Assembly (NCBI RefSeq): GCF_025567085.1
Contig: NZ_JAOQJN010000005.1
Span: 124,001 to 188,000 of the forward strand
Source of the DNA: Bovifimicola ammoniilytica
Lineage (GTDB): Bacteria; Bacillota; Clostridia; Lachnospirales; Lachnospiraceae
Direction: 5' to 3'
Length of the DNA: 64,000 nt
Part shown: positions 23,593-31,037 of the stretch, in pieces
How positions within the stretch are numbered: position 1 is the stretch's first letter
Layout: each line of letters starts with the position of its first letter
Notes under the pieces: generated by a model
Databases searched by the model: none
Seen by the model: only the letters and a program-made list of their open reading frames with translations
Told to the model about the DNA's origin: nothing
Program-made: the position numbers and the translations under genes

Positions 23593-23632
23593 AACTCCCT
23601 ATGAATATTTGCGATAGCATTCATAGGGAGTT
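23593..23632 (+). terminator. Rho-independent terminator after the FKBP lipoprotein gene
   Basis: Arms AACTCCCTATGAAT (23593-23606) and its exact complement (23619-23632), 12-nt loop, followed by ATTAATTTT. It lies between convergent genes and could serve both. Confidence 0.8.
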
Positions 23633-23665
23633 ATTAATTTTAATCAATATAAATAAAAGTTGTAA

Positions 23666-24070
23666 TTAATAGTTTGCATGTATTTTTATTATTTCCTTAA
23701 TTACCGGCAGATTATCAAGCGTGTAGTCAAAAGTATCAATCTGATAATCATAGCAGGTAGTATTTAGTGACTCTAAAATAAATCTGGTATGATGCTGTGG
23801 CATAGATAATACAATAGATTTCATAGTATTATAGAAACTGTCCTGCTGGTTAAATTTGTAGGATATTGTAAAACAGACCAATATTGAGAGATTATAATGA
23901 TCAATCTCTTCAATTGTTTTAATCTGGTGTATCTTATTAAGCAGACACATATAGTCATCGTAAGATAAGTCGATAATATCAGATATCTTGGCATGTAGTC
24001 GCATTTTATCTTCAAAAATTTTGATAATATATTGTTGCATTTCATATAAACTTGTTGAATAGTTCCACAT
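23666..24070 (-). CDS. Hypothetical helical protein
   Basis: 134 residues from ATG 24070, chosen because GAGGTG precedes it; earlier in-frame starts lack a ribosome site. The sequence is mostly helical, rich in I/L/Y/H, without signal peptide, membrane helix or recognisable motif. It opens with M-W-N-Y-S-T-S-L and ends I-I-K-I-H-A-N-Y. I do not recognise the family. It is convergent with the lipoprotein gene and divergent from the TM1266/ABC operon leader. Confidence 0.55.
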   Translation of the reverse strand: MWNYSTSLYEMQQYIIKIFEDKMRLHAKISDIIDLSYDDYMCLLNKIHQIKTIEEIDHYNLSILVCFTISYKFNQQDSFYNTMKSIVLSMPQHHTRFILESLNTTCYDYQIDTFDYTLDNLPVIKEIIKIHANY

Positions 24071-24188
24071 AATACAACACCTCTTCTCAAAATAATAACG
24101 CACTATTTCTATTAGTCTAATAATAACATTATTGAAAAAAATCGTCAAGAAATCTGTCTGTTATATTCAACCATATTCAACTAAATAC

Positions 24189-24217
24189 TTGTAAAAAATA
24201 AATTAAAAATGTATAAT
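24189..24217 (+). promoter_or_regulatory. Promoter of the TM1266/ABC operon leader
   Basis: TTGTAA (24189-24194), 17-nt spacer, TATAAT (24212-24217). Transcription should start near 24224, leaving a leader of about 345 nt before the first gene. Confidence 0.7.
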
Positions 24218-24221
24218 GCCA

Positions 24222-24398
24222 TTAGTGCTGAACTCGAAACTAAAGGAAAATAAAGTTAAGGGCAAAGCCATTAAAGATACTTAATCGTACTAAGCAAACC
24301 GGAATACCGTATGTAAAGGCATTGAGTGCAATAAGAATACAATACTATAACTATAGGATTATTCAGAATTATTGACTCTGCTTATGGCAGAGTTTTTT
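24222..24398 (+). promoter_or_regulatory. Structured leader with terminator: candidate riboswitch upstream of a TM1266/ABC operon
   Basis: The RNA starting near 24224 has conserved-looking purine-rich blocks (CTCGAAACT, AAGGGCAAAGCCA near 24260, CAAACCGGAATACCG near 24300), local stems (ATTAA/TTAAT, CGG/CCG) and then an intrinsic terminator: ACTCTGC (24375-24381), loop TTATG, GCAGAGT (24387-24393), U run to 24398. The GCAAAGCCA and CCGG-x-x-TACCG blocks faintly recall the c-di-GMP-I (GEMM) aptamer, but the order and pairing do not fit well. Aptamer plus terminator ahead of a transport operon is classic riboswitch layout; the ligand is unknown. Confidence 0.5.
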
Positions 24399-24534
24399 CC
24401 TTACCAGGAAATTTTGTTGGAATTGTCATGGTAAGGAAAAAACGCTCCGCGAGGATCGCGCTGCGGTGGAGCAGAAAATGTTGCTATAGCAACCCGCCGC
24501 AGGCGAAGAATGTCGCAAGCGACATTCTTTATTC
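24393..24534 (+). repeat. Dispersed hairpin repeat family A, copy 1
   Basis: Begins in the U run of the leader terminator: 14-bp stem TTTTTTCCTTACCA (24393-24406) with 24429-24442, then the conserved block CGCTCCGCGAGGATCGC...GGAGC, a GTTGCTATAGCAAC palindrome, and a GAATGTCGC/GCGACATTC hairpin (24508-24527). A second full copy is at 61465-61602 and a diverged one at 46569-46742. The first stem differs completely between copies yet pairs fully in each. It lies just upstream of the ribosome site of the gene at 24568. GC content is clearly above the surroundings. Confidence 0.75.
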
Positions 24535-24567
24535 GTTACCAGGAATTCTATAGTAAATGGAGGAAAA

Positions 24568-24813
24568 ATGGAAACTAGAATTGCATTGATAGGGATTATC
24601 GTAGAAGACACAAATGCTGTGGAAAATGTAAACGAGATTCTACATAATTATGGCAGTTACATAATTGGCAGAATGGGAATTCCATATAGAGAGAAACAGG
24701 TGAATATTATAAGCATCGTAATAGATGCACCTAATGATGTTATCAGTTCTTTATCCGGTAAACTTGGAATGATTAAGGGAATATCAGTTAAAACTGTATA
24801 TTCTAAGAAATAA
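24568..24813 (+). CDS. TM1266-family 'iron-only hydrogenase system regulator'
   Basis: 81 residues matching the TM1266 family: an ACT/NikR-C-like ligand-binding domain without a DNA-binding part (M-E-T-R-I-A-L-I-G-I-I-V-E...V-N-E-I-L-H-N-Y-G...I-I-G-R-M-G-I-P-Y-R...I-S-I-V-I-D-A). The family name reflects co-occurrence with FeFe-hydrogenase genes; the molecular role is unproven. Here it leads an ABC uptake operon, so it may sense the transported ligand. ATG follows GGAGG. Confidence 0.85.
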   Translation: METRIALIGIIVEDTNAVENVNEILHNYGSYIIGRMGIPYREKQVNIISIVIDAPNDVISSLSGKLGMIKGISVKTVYSKK

Positions 24814-24858
24814 TTCTAAAAATACCTTTGAAAGAAGCAGAAACAGGAGGAAGAATCA

Positions 24859-25938
24859 ATGACAAAGAGAATTTCAGCGGTTATTTTAACCTTGATGTTT
24901 GCAATGACATTATTAGCAGGCTGTGGCGGTGATAAAACTCAGAAAGAAACGACTAACAGTGTAGCCACAGGTAAAGATGATAAGGAAACAGTTAAGAATA
25001 ATGAAGATAATAAAGATAATGGAATTTCATTTACGGCAGAAGATGCAAGAGAATATAATATTGCAATGTTAAAAGGACCTACAGCAATTGGCTTTGTTAA
25101 AGCATGGGACGATAGTGCATCAACCCAGACTAATGATAATAACAAATACAAAGTTACAGTATACGGTGCCGCTGATGAGATAACAGCAGGAATTGTAAAA
25201 GGTGATATAGATATTGCCGCCGTACCCTGCAATCTTGCATCGGTATTGTATAATAAGACAAATGGTGGAATTAAAGTCGCAGCCATTAATACACTTGGTG
25301 TACTCTATATGATTTCTACATCAGATGATATTTCAACAGTAACTGGCCTTAAAGGAAAAACAATTATAACTACAGGTCAGGGAACTACACCTGAATATAC
25401 GCTTAATTATATTCTGGAGAAAAACGGTCTTAAACCGGGCGAAGATGTTAAGATAGAATACAAATCAGAGGCAACTGAAGTGGCAGCAGCTATGAGTGAA
25501 GCGACAGATGCAGTAGCAATGCTTCCACAGCCATATGTTACAACAGTTCTTGCACAGAACGAAAATATGAAAATAGTTCTGGATATGACTAAAGAGTGGG
25601 AAAAAGTTTCAGGCGGTTCACTTGTAACAGGTGTAGTAATTGTCAGAAATGAAGTCCTTGAAGAGAATAAAGCAGCATTTGACAAATTCTTAGCAGACTA
25701 TAAGGAATCAACAGAATATGTTAACAGAAATGTAGATGAAGCAGCAGCATTAGTCGAGAAATATGATATATTCAAAGCAGCTATAGCTAAGAAGGCGATT
25801 CCTTACTGTAATATCAAGTTTGAATCAGGAGATGAGATGAAATCAGATATCTCTTCTTACTTAAATGTTTTATTTGATGCAGATGCGAAAGCAGTAGGTG
25901 GAACATTACCTGATGATGCATTTTATTATGTAAACTAA
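24859..25938 (+). CDS. ABC transporter substrate-binding lipoprotein (NMT1/THI5-like fold)
   Basis: 359 residues. Lipoprotein signal with lipobox L-L-A-G-C-G (cysteine ~21), then a K/N/D/T-rich linker (22-55) and a periplasmic-binding fold of the NMT1/SsuA/NrtA type: A-M-L-K-G-P-T-A-I-G-F, G-D-I-D-I-A-A-V-P-C-N, L-K-G-K-T-I-I-T-T-G-Q-G-T-T-P, A-M-L-P-Q-P-Y-V-T. Such proteins bind sulfonates, nitrate, thiamine precursors or similar; the substrate here cannot be read from sequence. The cognate permease-ATPase is 13 nt downstream. Confidence 0.88.
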   Translation: MTKRISAVILTLMFAMTLLAGCGGDKTQKETTNSVATGKDDKETVKNNEDNKDNGISFTAEDAREYNIAMLKGPTAIGFVKAWDDSASTQTNDNNKYKVTVYGAADEITAGIVKGDIDIAAVPCNLASVLYNKTNGGIKVAAINTLGVLYMISTSDDISTVTGLKGKTIITTGQGTTPEYTLNYILEKNGLKPGEDVKIEYKSEATEVAAAMSEATDAVAMLPQPYVTTVLAQNENMKIVLDMTKEWEKVSGGSLVTGVVIVRNEVLEENKAAFDKFLADYKESTEYVNRNVDEAAALVEKYDIFKAAIAKKAIPYCNIKFESGDEMKSDISSYLNVLFDADAKAVGGTLPDDAFYYVN

Positions 25939-25951
25939 AATAGGAGGCCAT

Positions 25952-27400
25952 ATGAAAAGTCTGAATAATATTGTGAAAAAAATTGTCCTTACAATAACAG
26001 CAATATGTTTCTGGCTTTTTGTATGGCATTTTTTATCATTGAAAATAAACAGCAGTATATTTCTGCCATCGCCTGAGGCAACATATAAAGCATTAATAAG
26101 AATCGGTAAAAGGGCGGGCTTCTGGCAGACAATATTTAATACATTCAGTAAAATAGCAAAAGGCTTTCTGCTTGCATTAATAGCCGGAACATTTTCAGCA
26201 ATTATATCTTCATTTGTGAAAATTATTGATGTGCTCGTGTCACCATTTATGCGTTTGCTAAAGACCGTACCGGTAGCTTCGTTTATAATTCTTGCACTTT
26301 TATGGGTCAAATCAGACAAACTATCGGTATTAATTTCATTTGTAATGGTAACACCTGTGGTTTACATAAATATATTGCAGAGCTTCGATAATGTTGATAA
26401 TAATTTATTAGAAATGGCAGATATATTTAATGTAGGTCTTTTAAGAAGGCTTAGATTTATCTATGTTCCCGCATTAGTCAGTGGTTTTATGTCGGCTTGC
26501 AAGATAGGACTTGGTTTCTGCTTTAAAGCAGGAATTGCAGCAGAAATAATAGGACTGCCTTTCCAATCGATAGGCAGCGAATTATATAAATCGAAATTAT
26601 ATCTGATGACAGATGAGCTATTTGCGTGGACGGTTGTAATTGTGCTTATGAGTGTTTTTTTTGAAGGCGTATGCATATATTTATTAAATAAATTATCGTG
26701 TATTATTGAAAAAACCAATATAAGCAGAAAAGCAGAGAATGAGAATAAAGCAGATAAATCACATAAGAAAAAGGGAGAATATGAGAAATTAGAAAATAAT
26801 AATATTTTAATGATTAAGGAAATTACAAAATCATATGGAAAACAAAAGGTATTAGAAAATATTTCATTTAACTTAAACGAAAGTGAACGAATCTGCATTT
26901 ATGGCAAATCAGGAATTGGCAAGACAACGCTGCTTCGCATAATAGCAGGTCTTGAGAAAGCCGATAGCGGGAAAATTACATTTGTGGGGAAGGTGTCGAT
27001 GGTATTTCAGGAGGACCGTCTGTTAGAAAATACAGATGTGTATACGAATCTATATTGTGTGCTTGGCAGCAGATTTGATAAAGCCGAAGCTGATATGCAT
27101 CTGAAAGAAGTGGGATTAGAGGGTGTCGGTAATAAAATAGTCAGTGAATTAAGCGGGGGAATGAAGAGACGCGTAGCAATCGTAAGATGCATGATGAAGT
27201 CGTCTGAAATAATACTTCTAGACGAACCATTTAAGGGTCTGGATACAATTCTTAAAGACAATATAATCAGATATGTGGTAAAATATCTGAATGGAAGAGC
27301 TGTTATTATGGTAACACATGATATCTCAGAAGCAGAAAAAATACAGGCTGAAATTATTGAAATTAAGAATTTGGGACGGAAAAATGAGAATATTTATTAA
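25952..27400 (+). CDS. Fused ABC permease and ATPase subunit
   Basis: 482 residues combining two normally separate subunits. Residues ~1-250 are a binding-protein-dependent permease with six hydrophobic helices and an EAA-type loop (L-E-M-A-D-I-F...R-F-I-Y-V-P-A-L). A charged linker (~250-275) leads to an ABC ATPase (~284-475): Walker A G-K-S-G-I-G-K-T-T, signature L-S-G-G-M-K-R-R, Walker B I-I-L-L-D-E-P, H-loop V-T-H-D. No frame break is seen at the junction. The importer would assemble from two fusion chains plus the lipoprotein at 24859. Confidence 0.88.
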   Translation: MKSLNNIVKKIVLTITAICFWLFVWHFLSLKINSSIFLPSPEATYKALIRIGKRAGFWQTIFNTFSKIAKGFLLALIAGTFSAIISSFVKIIDVLVSPFMRLLKTVPVASFIILALLWVKSDKLSVLISFVMVTPVVYINILQSFDNVDNNLLEMADIFNVGLLRRLRFIYVPALVSGFMSACKIGLGFCFKAGIAAEIIGLPFQSIGSELYKSKLYLMTDELFAWTVVIVLMSVFFEGVCIYLLNKLSCIIEKTNISRKAENENKADKSHKKKGEYEKLENNNILMIKEITKSYGKQKVLENISFNLNESERICIYGKSGIGKTTLLRIIAGLEKADSGKITFVGKVSMVFQEDRLLENTDVYTNLYCVLGSRFDKAEADMHLKEVGLEGVGNKIVSELSGGMKRRVAIVRCMMKSSEIILLDEPFKGLDTILKDNIIRYVVKYLNGRAVIMVTHDISEAEKIQAEIIEIKNLGRKNENIY

Positions 27401-28664
27401 TCAGGTAAATAATGGTTTAAAAATTAAGACATTAATATTAAGATATATCTTAATTATTGTCATTATGTTAATCGGGCTTAACTACGGAAATAAAGTCTAT
27501 GGAGCAGACGAAAATGGAAATGTTGTAGTCGTAATTGATCCGGGACATGGTGGATTAAGAGGCGAATCGGACGATGGTGCAATAAATGGTAATATTGTAG
27601 AAAGACATATAAATATGATTGTTGCGAAGGCAATGTATGAAGAACTGTCAAAATATAATGGCATAAAAGTATATCTGACACACGATAGTGAAGATGTGTC
27701 GATGTCACTAAGGGCAAGGAGTGAATTTGCAAAGAGTGTGAATGCAGATTTTCTCTTTAGCATACATTTTAATGCATCAGAACTACATAGCAAATATGGT
27801 TCGGAAGTCTGGATTCCAAGCATCGGAAGTTACTATGTGGCGGGATATCAGTTTGCGGATATTGAGCTAAATGAACTGTCACAAATGGGGCTTCTTATAC
27901 GTGGAATCAAGACCAGAATTGGAGATGACGGTGACGAATATTACGGAATTATCAGGGAAAATGAGTGGCGTGGCATAAATGCAGTAATTATAGAGCATTG
28001 CTACGTGGATAATAAAGAGGACAGAAGATACATAGTAAATGAAAATACTGAGAATGATAATGCTGAAAATGTAAATATCGAAAATCTGGAGAAGTTTGGT
28101 AAACTTGATGCGACTGCCGTAGCAAAATATTTTGGATTAAAAAGCACCGAACTTGGTGTGGATTATTCTGACTATAAGAAATTAGATGTTGCCGAGCCAC
28201 AAGAAAGAGTATATCCTGATAATACCCCGCCTGAAAAATGCAGCATATACCTTAAATATATTGGAAATAATAGTATAACATTTTCCGTAAGTGCAAAAGA
28301 TTCGGACTCATATATAAATTATTATTCATATTCTTTAGATGGTGGTAAGACATTTTCAGAACTGAAAATCTGGAATGATAAGAGAAGTTCAGAAGATACC
28401 ATTGAGGTTACTTTATCAGATATTAATGTCGATATTGGAAATTTAATTGTGAGGGTTTATAATAGAGATGATGTGAGTTCGGACAGCAATATTATTGAAC
28501 TTAATGGAATTATGAAACAGAAAAGTGATAAAACAGACTCAGATAATAGAAGCTCTGAAGCCAAATCATTTGTTAAAGATAATAGAAATACATTTATTGG
28601 AATGGCGTTAATAGTGTGCGGAATAATTATTACATTTATATGTATGAAAAAATGCAGACGATAG
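27384..28664 (+). CDS. N-acetylmuramoyl-L-alanine amidase with C-terminal membrane anchor
   Basis: 426 residues from ATG 27384 (overlapping the upstream gene by 17 nt). An N-terminal hydrophobic segment (~17-34) ends near V-Y-G-A, giving a signal peptide or anchor. The Amidase_3 zinc domain (~45-260) has I-D-P-G-H-G-G, the metal Glu in N-I-V-E-R-H, S-I-H-F-N-A-S and a late E-H-C-Y-V-D. A beta-rich domain follows, then a Ser/Asp linker and a final transmembrane helix (~400-420, F-I-G-M-A-L-I-V-C-G-I-I-I-T-F) ending in K-K-C-R-R. Cleaves the MurNAc-L-Ala bond while held at the membrane. The link to the ABC operon may be only positional. Confidence 0.88.
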   Translation: MRIFINQVNNGLKIKTLILRYILIIVIMLIGLNYGNKVYGADENGNVVVVIDPGHGGLRGESDDGAINGNIVERHINMIVAKAMYEELSKYNGIKVYLTHDSEDVSMSLRARSEFAKSVNADFLFSIHFNASELHSKYGSEVWIPSIGSYYVAGYQFADIELNELSQMGLLIRGIKTRIGDDGDEYYGIIRENEWRGINAVIIEHCYVDNKEDRRYIVNENTENDNAENVNIENLEKFGKLDATAVAKYFGLKSTELGVDYSDYKKLDVAEPQERVYPDNTPPEKCSIYLKYIGNNSITFSVSAKDSDSYINYYSYSLDGGKTFSELKIWNDKRSSEDTIEVTLSDINVDIGNLIVRVYNRDDVSSDSNIIELNGIMKQKSDKTDSDNRSSEAKSFVKDNRNTFIGMALIVCGIIITFICMKKCRR

Positions 28665-28735
28665 ATAAAATCAAAGAATATAATGAAAGAAACGCAGTTA
28701 TTCAATGATAATATCAAAAGATTATGGAGGAAAAA

Positions 28736-29269
28736 ATGCAGTTAGTTAAAGGAAGACCTGAAAATACAGATGACAGACTTGCTAAAGAGGTTCGTGTTTA
28801 CGACCTGTTAGATAGTCTTTCAATTGAATATGAAAGAGTAGACCATGAGGCAGCGAATACAATGGAAGATTGTGAAGAAGTAGATAAAATTCTTGACGCA
28901 ACAGTTTGTAAAAATCTGTTCTTATGTAATACCCAGAAAACTAAATTTTATCTATTGATGATAGTTGGCGATAAAAAGTTTAAGACAAAGGAAATCTCAT
29001 CACAGATTAACAGTCCGAGATTATCATTTGCTTCGCCTGAATTTATGGAAAAATATTTAGACATAACGCCAGGTTCAGTCAGTGTTATGGGACTTATGAA
29101 TGACACTGATAATGCAGTAAGACTTTTGGTAGATGAAGAATTATTAGACGGCGAATATATTGGATGCCATCCATGTATTAACACATCGAGTCTGAGATTT
29201 AAGACAAAGGATTTGATTGAAAAAATTTTACCTGCAATGCATCATGATATGACTGTTGTTAAATTATAA
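28736..29269 (+). CDS. Prolyl-tRNA editing protein (YbaK/ProX family)
   Basis: 177 residues from ATG 28736 (GGAGG spaced correctly; the ATG at 28724 overlaps the ribosome site). Matches the free-standing INS/ProXp-ala domain that removes Ala from mischarged tRNA-Pro: Y-E-R-V-D-H-E-A-A-N-T-M-E, C-K-N-L-F-L-C-N, F-Y-L-L-M-I-V-G-D-K-K, P-G-S-V-S-V-M-G-L and the late G-C-H-P-C-I-N-T-S-S. Lengths and motifs are normal. Stand-alone gene. Confidence 0.9.
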   Translation: MQLVKGRPENTDDRLAKEVRVYDLLDSLSIEYERVDHEAANTMEDCEEVDKILDATVCKNLFLCNTQKTKFYLLMIVGDKKFKTKEISSQINSPRLSFASPEFMEKYLDITPGSVSVMGLMNDTDNAVRLLVDEELLDGEYIGCHPCINTSSLRFKTKDLIEKILPAMHHDMTVVKL

Positions 29270-29350
29270 AATTCGTTGATGAATAAACCAGAAAAAGACA
29301 TAAGAACAGTCAGGATGAGTTGATAAAATTACTACGGAATGGAGATTACA

Positions 29351-29860
29351 ATGGAAAAAATAAGAATATACAATGAAAATGGCGAAGATACCGGTAAGGT
29401 GGTTACAAGAGGCGAATACAAACCTGCGGATGGAGAATTTGTGTTAGCAGCAGTTATGATAGTAAGAATTGGAGAAAAAGTTCTTATTACAAAACGTGAT
29501 AAAAATAAATCGTTTGCAGGAATGTGGGAGTTCCCAGGAGGTGCAGTTCGCGCAGATGAGGACAGCAAAGAAGCAGGAATAAGAGAACTTAAGGAAGAAA
29601 CAGGCATTACTGTAGTACCTGATAAATTCAATTATCTTGGACAATTGAATATTGATGGCAGCAGCTTGCTTATGGATGTATATGATGTGGAAGCAAATCC
29701 ACATTTGAAACTTAAAGATATCAAATTACAACCTGGAGAAACAGTAGAAGCAAAGATTCTTACAGTAGATCAGATTGATGAGATGTATGACAGACTTACA
29801 CTTGCTGACCAGATGATATTTGATGAATTTGTGGTGTGTATGGACGAATATTATGAATAG
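29351..29860 (+). CDS. NUDIX hydrolase, (deoxy)nucleoside triphosphate pyrophosphohydrolase type
   Basis: 169 residues from ATG 29351 (GGAG eight nt upstream). Intact NUDIX box near 60-82: G-G-A-V-R-A-D-E-D-S...R-E-L-K-E-E-T-G-I. The W-E-F-P-G-G start of the box and the N-terminal R-I-Y-N-E-N-G-E-D-T-G-K suggest an ADP-ribose or isopentenyl-type NUDIX subgroup as an alternative to dNTP clean-up. Substrate not determinable from the sequence. Confidence 0.82.
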   Translation: MEKIRIYNENGEDTGKVVTRGEYKPADGEFVLAAVMIVRIGEKVLITKRDKNKSFAGMWEFPGGAVRADEDSKEAGIRELKEETGITVVPDKFNYLGQLNIDGSSLLMDVYDVEANPHLKLKDIKLQPGETVEAKILTVDQIDEMYDRLTLADQMIFDEFVVCMDEYYE

Positions 29861-29902
29861 GAATTTAAGAATAGTTAGTTATGAAATAATAAGTTTAAAT
29901 AG

Positions 29903-29958
29903 TAAATTAGAAATAGTAAGTTATAAATGGTAAATTAGAAATAGTAAGTTATAAATAA
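29903..29958. repeat. 28-bp tandem repeat, two units plus partial third
   Basis: Units at 29903-29930 and 29931-29958 (core TAAATTAGAAATAGTAAGTT) with degenerate flanking pieces. Very AT-rich, non-coding, and likely to vary by slippage. It lies in the gap before the ZIP transporter. Confidence 0.6.
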
Positions 29959-30033
29959 TAAGTTAGAAAAGTTATTGGCATAGTATTTATATAAGTAACA
30001 GAATGGAAATATTGAATAATATAATGTTATGAA

Positions 30034-30085
30034 GAAGAGTGAACTTTATAAAGCCAGGAGAAGAATGAGCTTTATAAAGTCAGGA
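30034..30085 (+). repeat. 26-bp tandem duplication carrying the ribosome site of the ZIP gene
   Basis: Units 30034-30059 and 30060-30085 share CTTTATAAAG-Y-CAGGAG with three or four differences. Each ends in AGGAG; only the second is correctly spaced from the ATG at 30093. The first could load ribosomes without a start, or the duplication may tune expression. Confidence 0.6.
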
Positions 30086-30092
30086 GGTTTGA

Positions 30093-30872
30093 ATGATAGA
30101 TATTATTATTGGTATTCTTATACCATTTATAGGAACAACATTAGGTGCAGCATGTGTGTTCTTCCTTAAAGATCAGATAAGACCGAAGATTCAAAAGGCA
30201 TTATTAGGCTTTGCATCAGGAGTAATGGTGGCGGCATCGGTATGGTCGCTCATTATACCAGCAATCGATATGTCATCATCAATGAAACGACTTGCATTTA
30301 TACCAGCTTGTACAGGACTTGCACTTGGTATGGCATTTTTATTAATAATGGATAGAATTATCCCTCATTTACATATGGGTTCAGATGAACCTGAGGGTAT
30401 TAAAGCGAATTTAAAAAAAACGACAATGCTTGTCTTTGCAGTAACACTTCATAATATACCAGAGGGTATGGCAGTTGGTGTAGCTTTCGCAGGATTTGCA
30501 TCTGGGGACAAAGCGATATCATTTGCGGGCGCAATTGCACTTTCTATTGGTATTGCAATACAGAATTTCCCGGAGGGAGCAATTATTTCATTACCACTTA
30601 AAGCGGATGGCAATGGCAAATTCAAGGCGTTTTTATACGGAACATTATCTGGAATAGTTGAGCCTATTGCGGCATTTATAACCGTAGCCTTTGCAAATGT
30701 CCTGACACCGATTTTACCGTATGTATTATCATTTGCGGCCGGAGCAATGTTATATGTTGTAGTCGAGGAACTGATTCCGGAGGTATCAGAGGGCGAACAT
30801 TCCAATATCGGAACGATTGGCTTTGGGATTGGATTTATTGTAATGATGGTGTTAGATGTGGCATTGGGGTAG
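30093..30872 (+). CDS. ZIP-family divalent metal transporter
   Basis: 259 residues with eight predicted membrane helices. The ZIP signature motifs H-N-I-P-E-G (~128-133) in helix IV and Q-N-F-P-E-G (~157-162) in helix V form the binuclear metal site. Similar to ZupT/GufA-type transporters that import Zn2+, Fe2+ or Mn2+. ATG follows GGAGG. Tandem repeats fill the region upstream; no metal-responsive operator was recognised. Confidence 0.92.
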   Translation: MIDIIIGILIPFIGTTLGAACVFFLKDQIRPKIQKALLGFASGVMVAASVWSLIIPAIDMSSSMKRLAFIPACTGLALGMAFLLIMDRIIPHLHMGSDEPEGIKANLKKTTMLVFAVTLHNIPEGMAVGVAFAGFASGDKAISFAGAIALSIGIAIQNFPEGAIISLPLKADGNGKFKAFLYGTLSGIVEPIAAFITVAFANVLTPILPYVLSFAAGAMLYVVVEELIPEVSEGEHSNIGTIGFGIGFIVMMVLDVALG

Positions 30873-31037
30873 GGAATAGGCAAGTTAGGTAGAATAATTA
30901 GATTTGAGATAGAGTTGAACAGAAGTTATATGATAGCGAAAGAGACTAGGGGCTTTGGAGTCCCTGTGAGAGAATGATAGATATGTGTAGTTCAATGTAG
31001 AAAAACAATATGATTGTAGAAAAATGGAGAATGGCAA

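Noticed and set aside
24222..24340. Confident c-di-GMP-I (GEMM) riboswitch call
   Set aside because: Some blocks look similar, but order and pairing do not fit the consensus; kept only as an unassigned candidate.
27478..27823. Overlapping minus-strand frames opposite the amidase gene
   Set aside because: Antisense shadows of a well-supported gene; low-complexity translations with no motifs.
29903..29958. CRISPR-like array
   Set aside because: The two 28-bp units are directly adjacent with no unique spacers and no cas genes are nearby.
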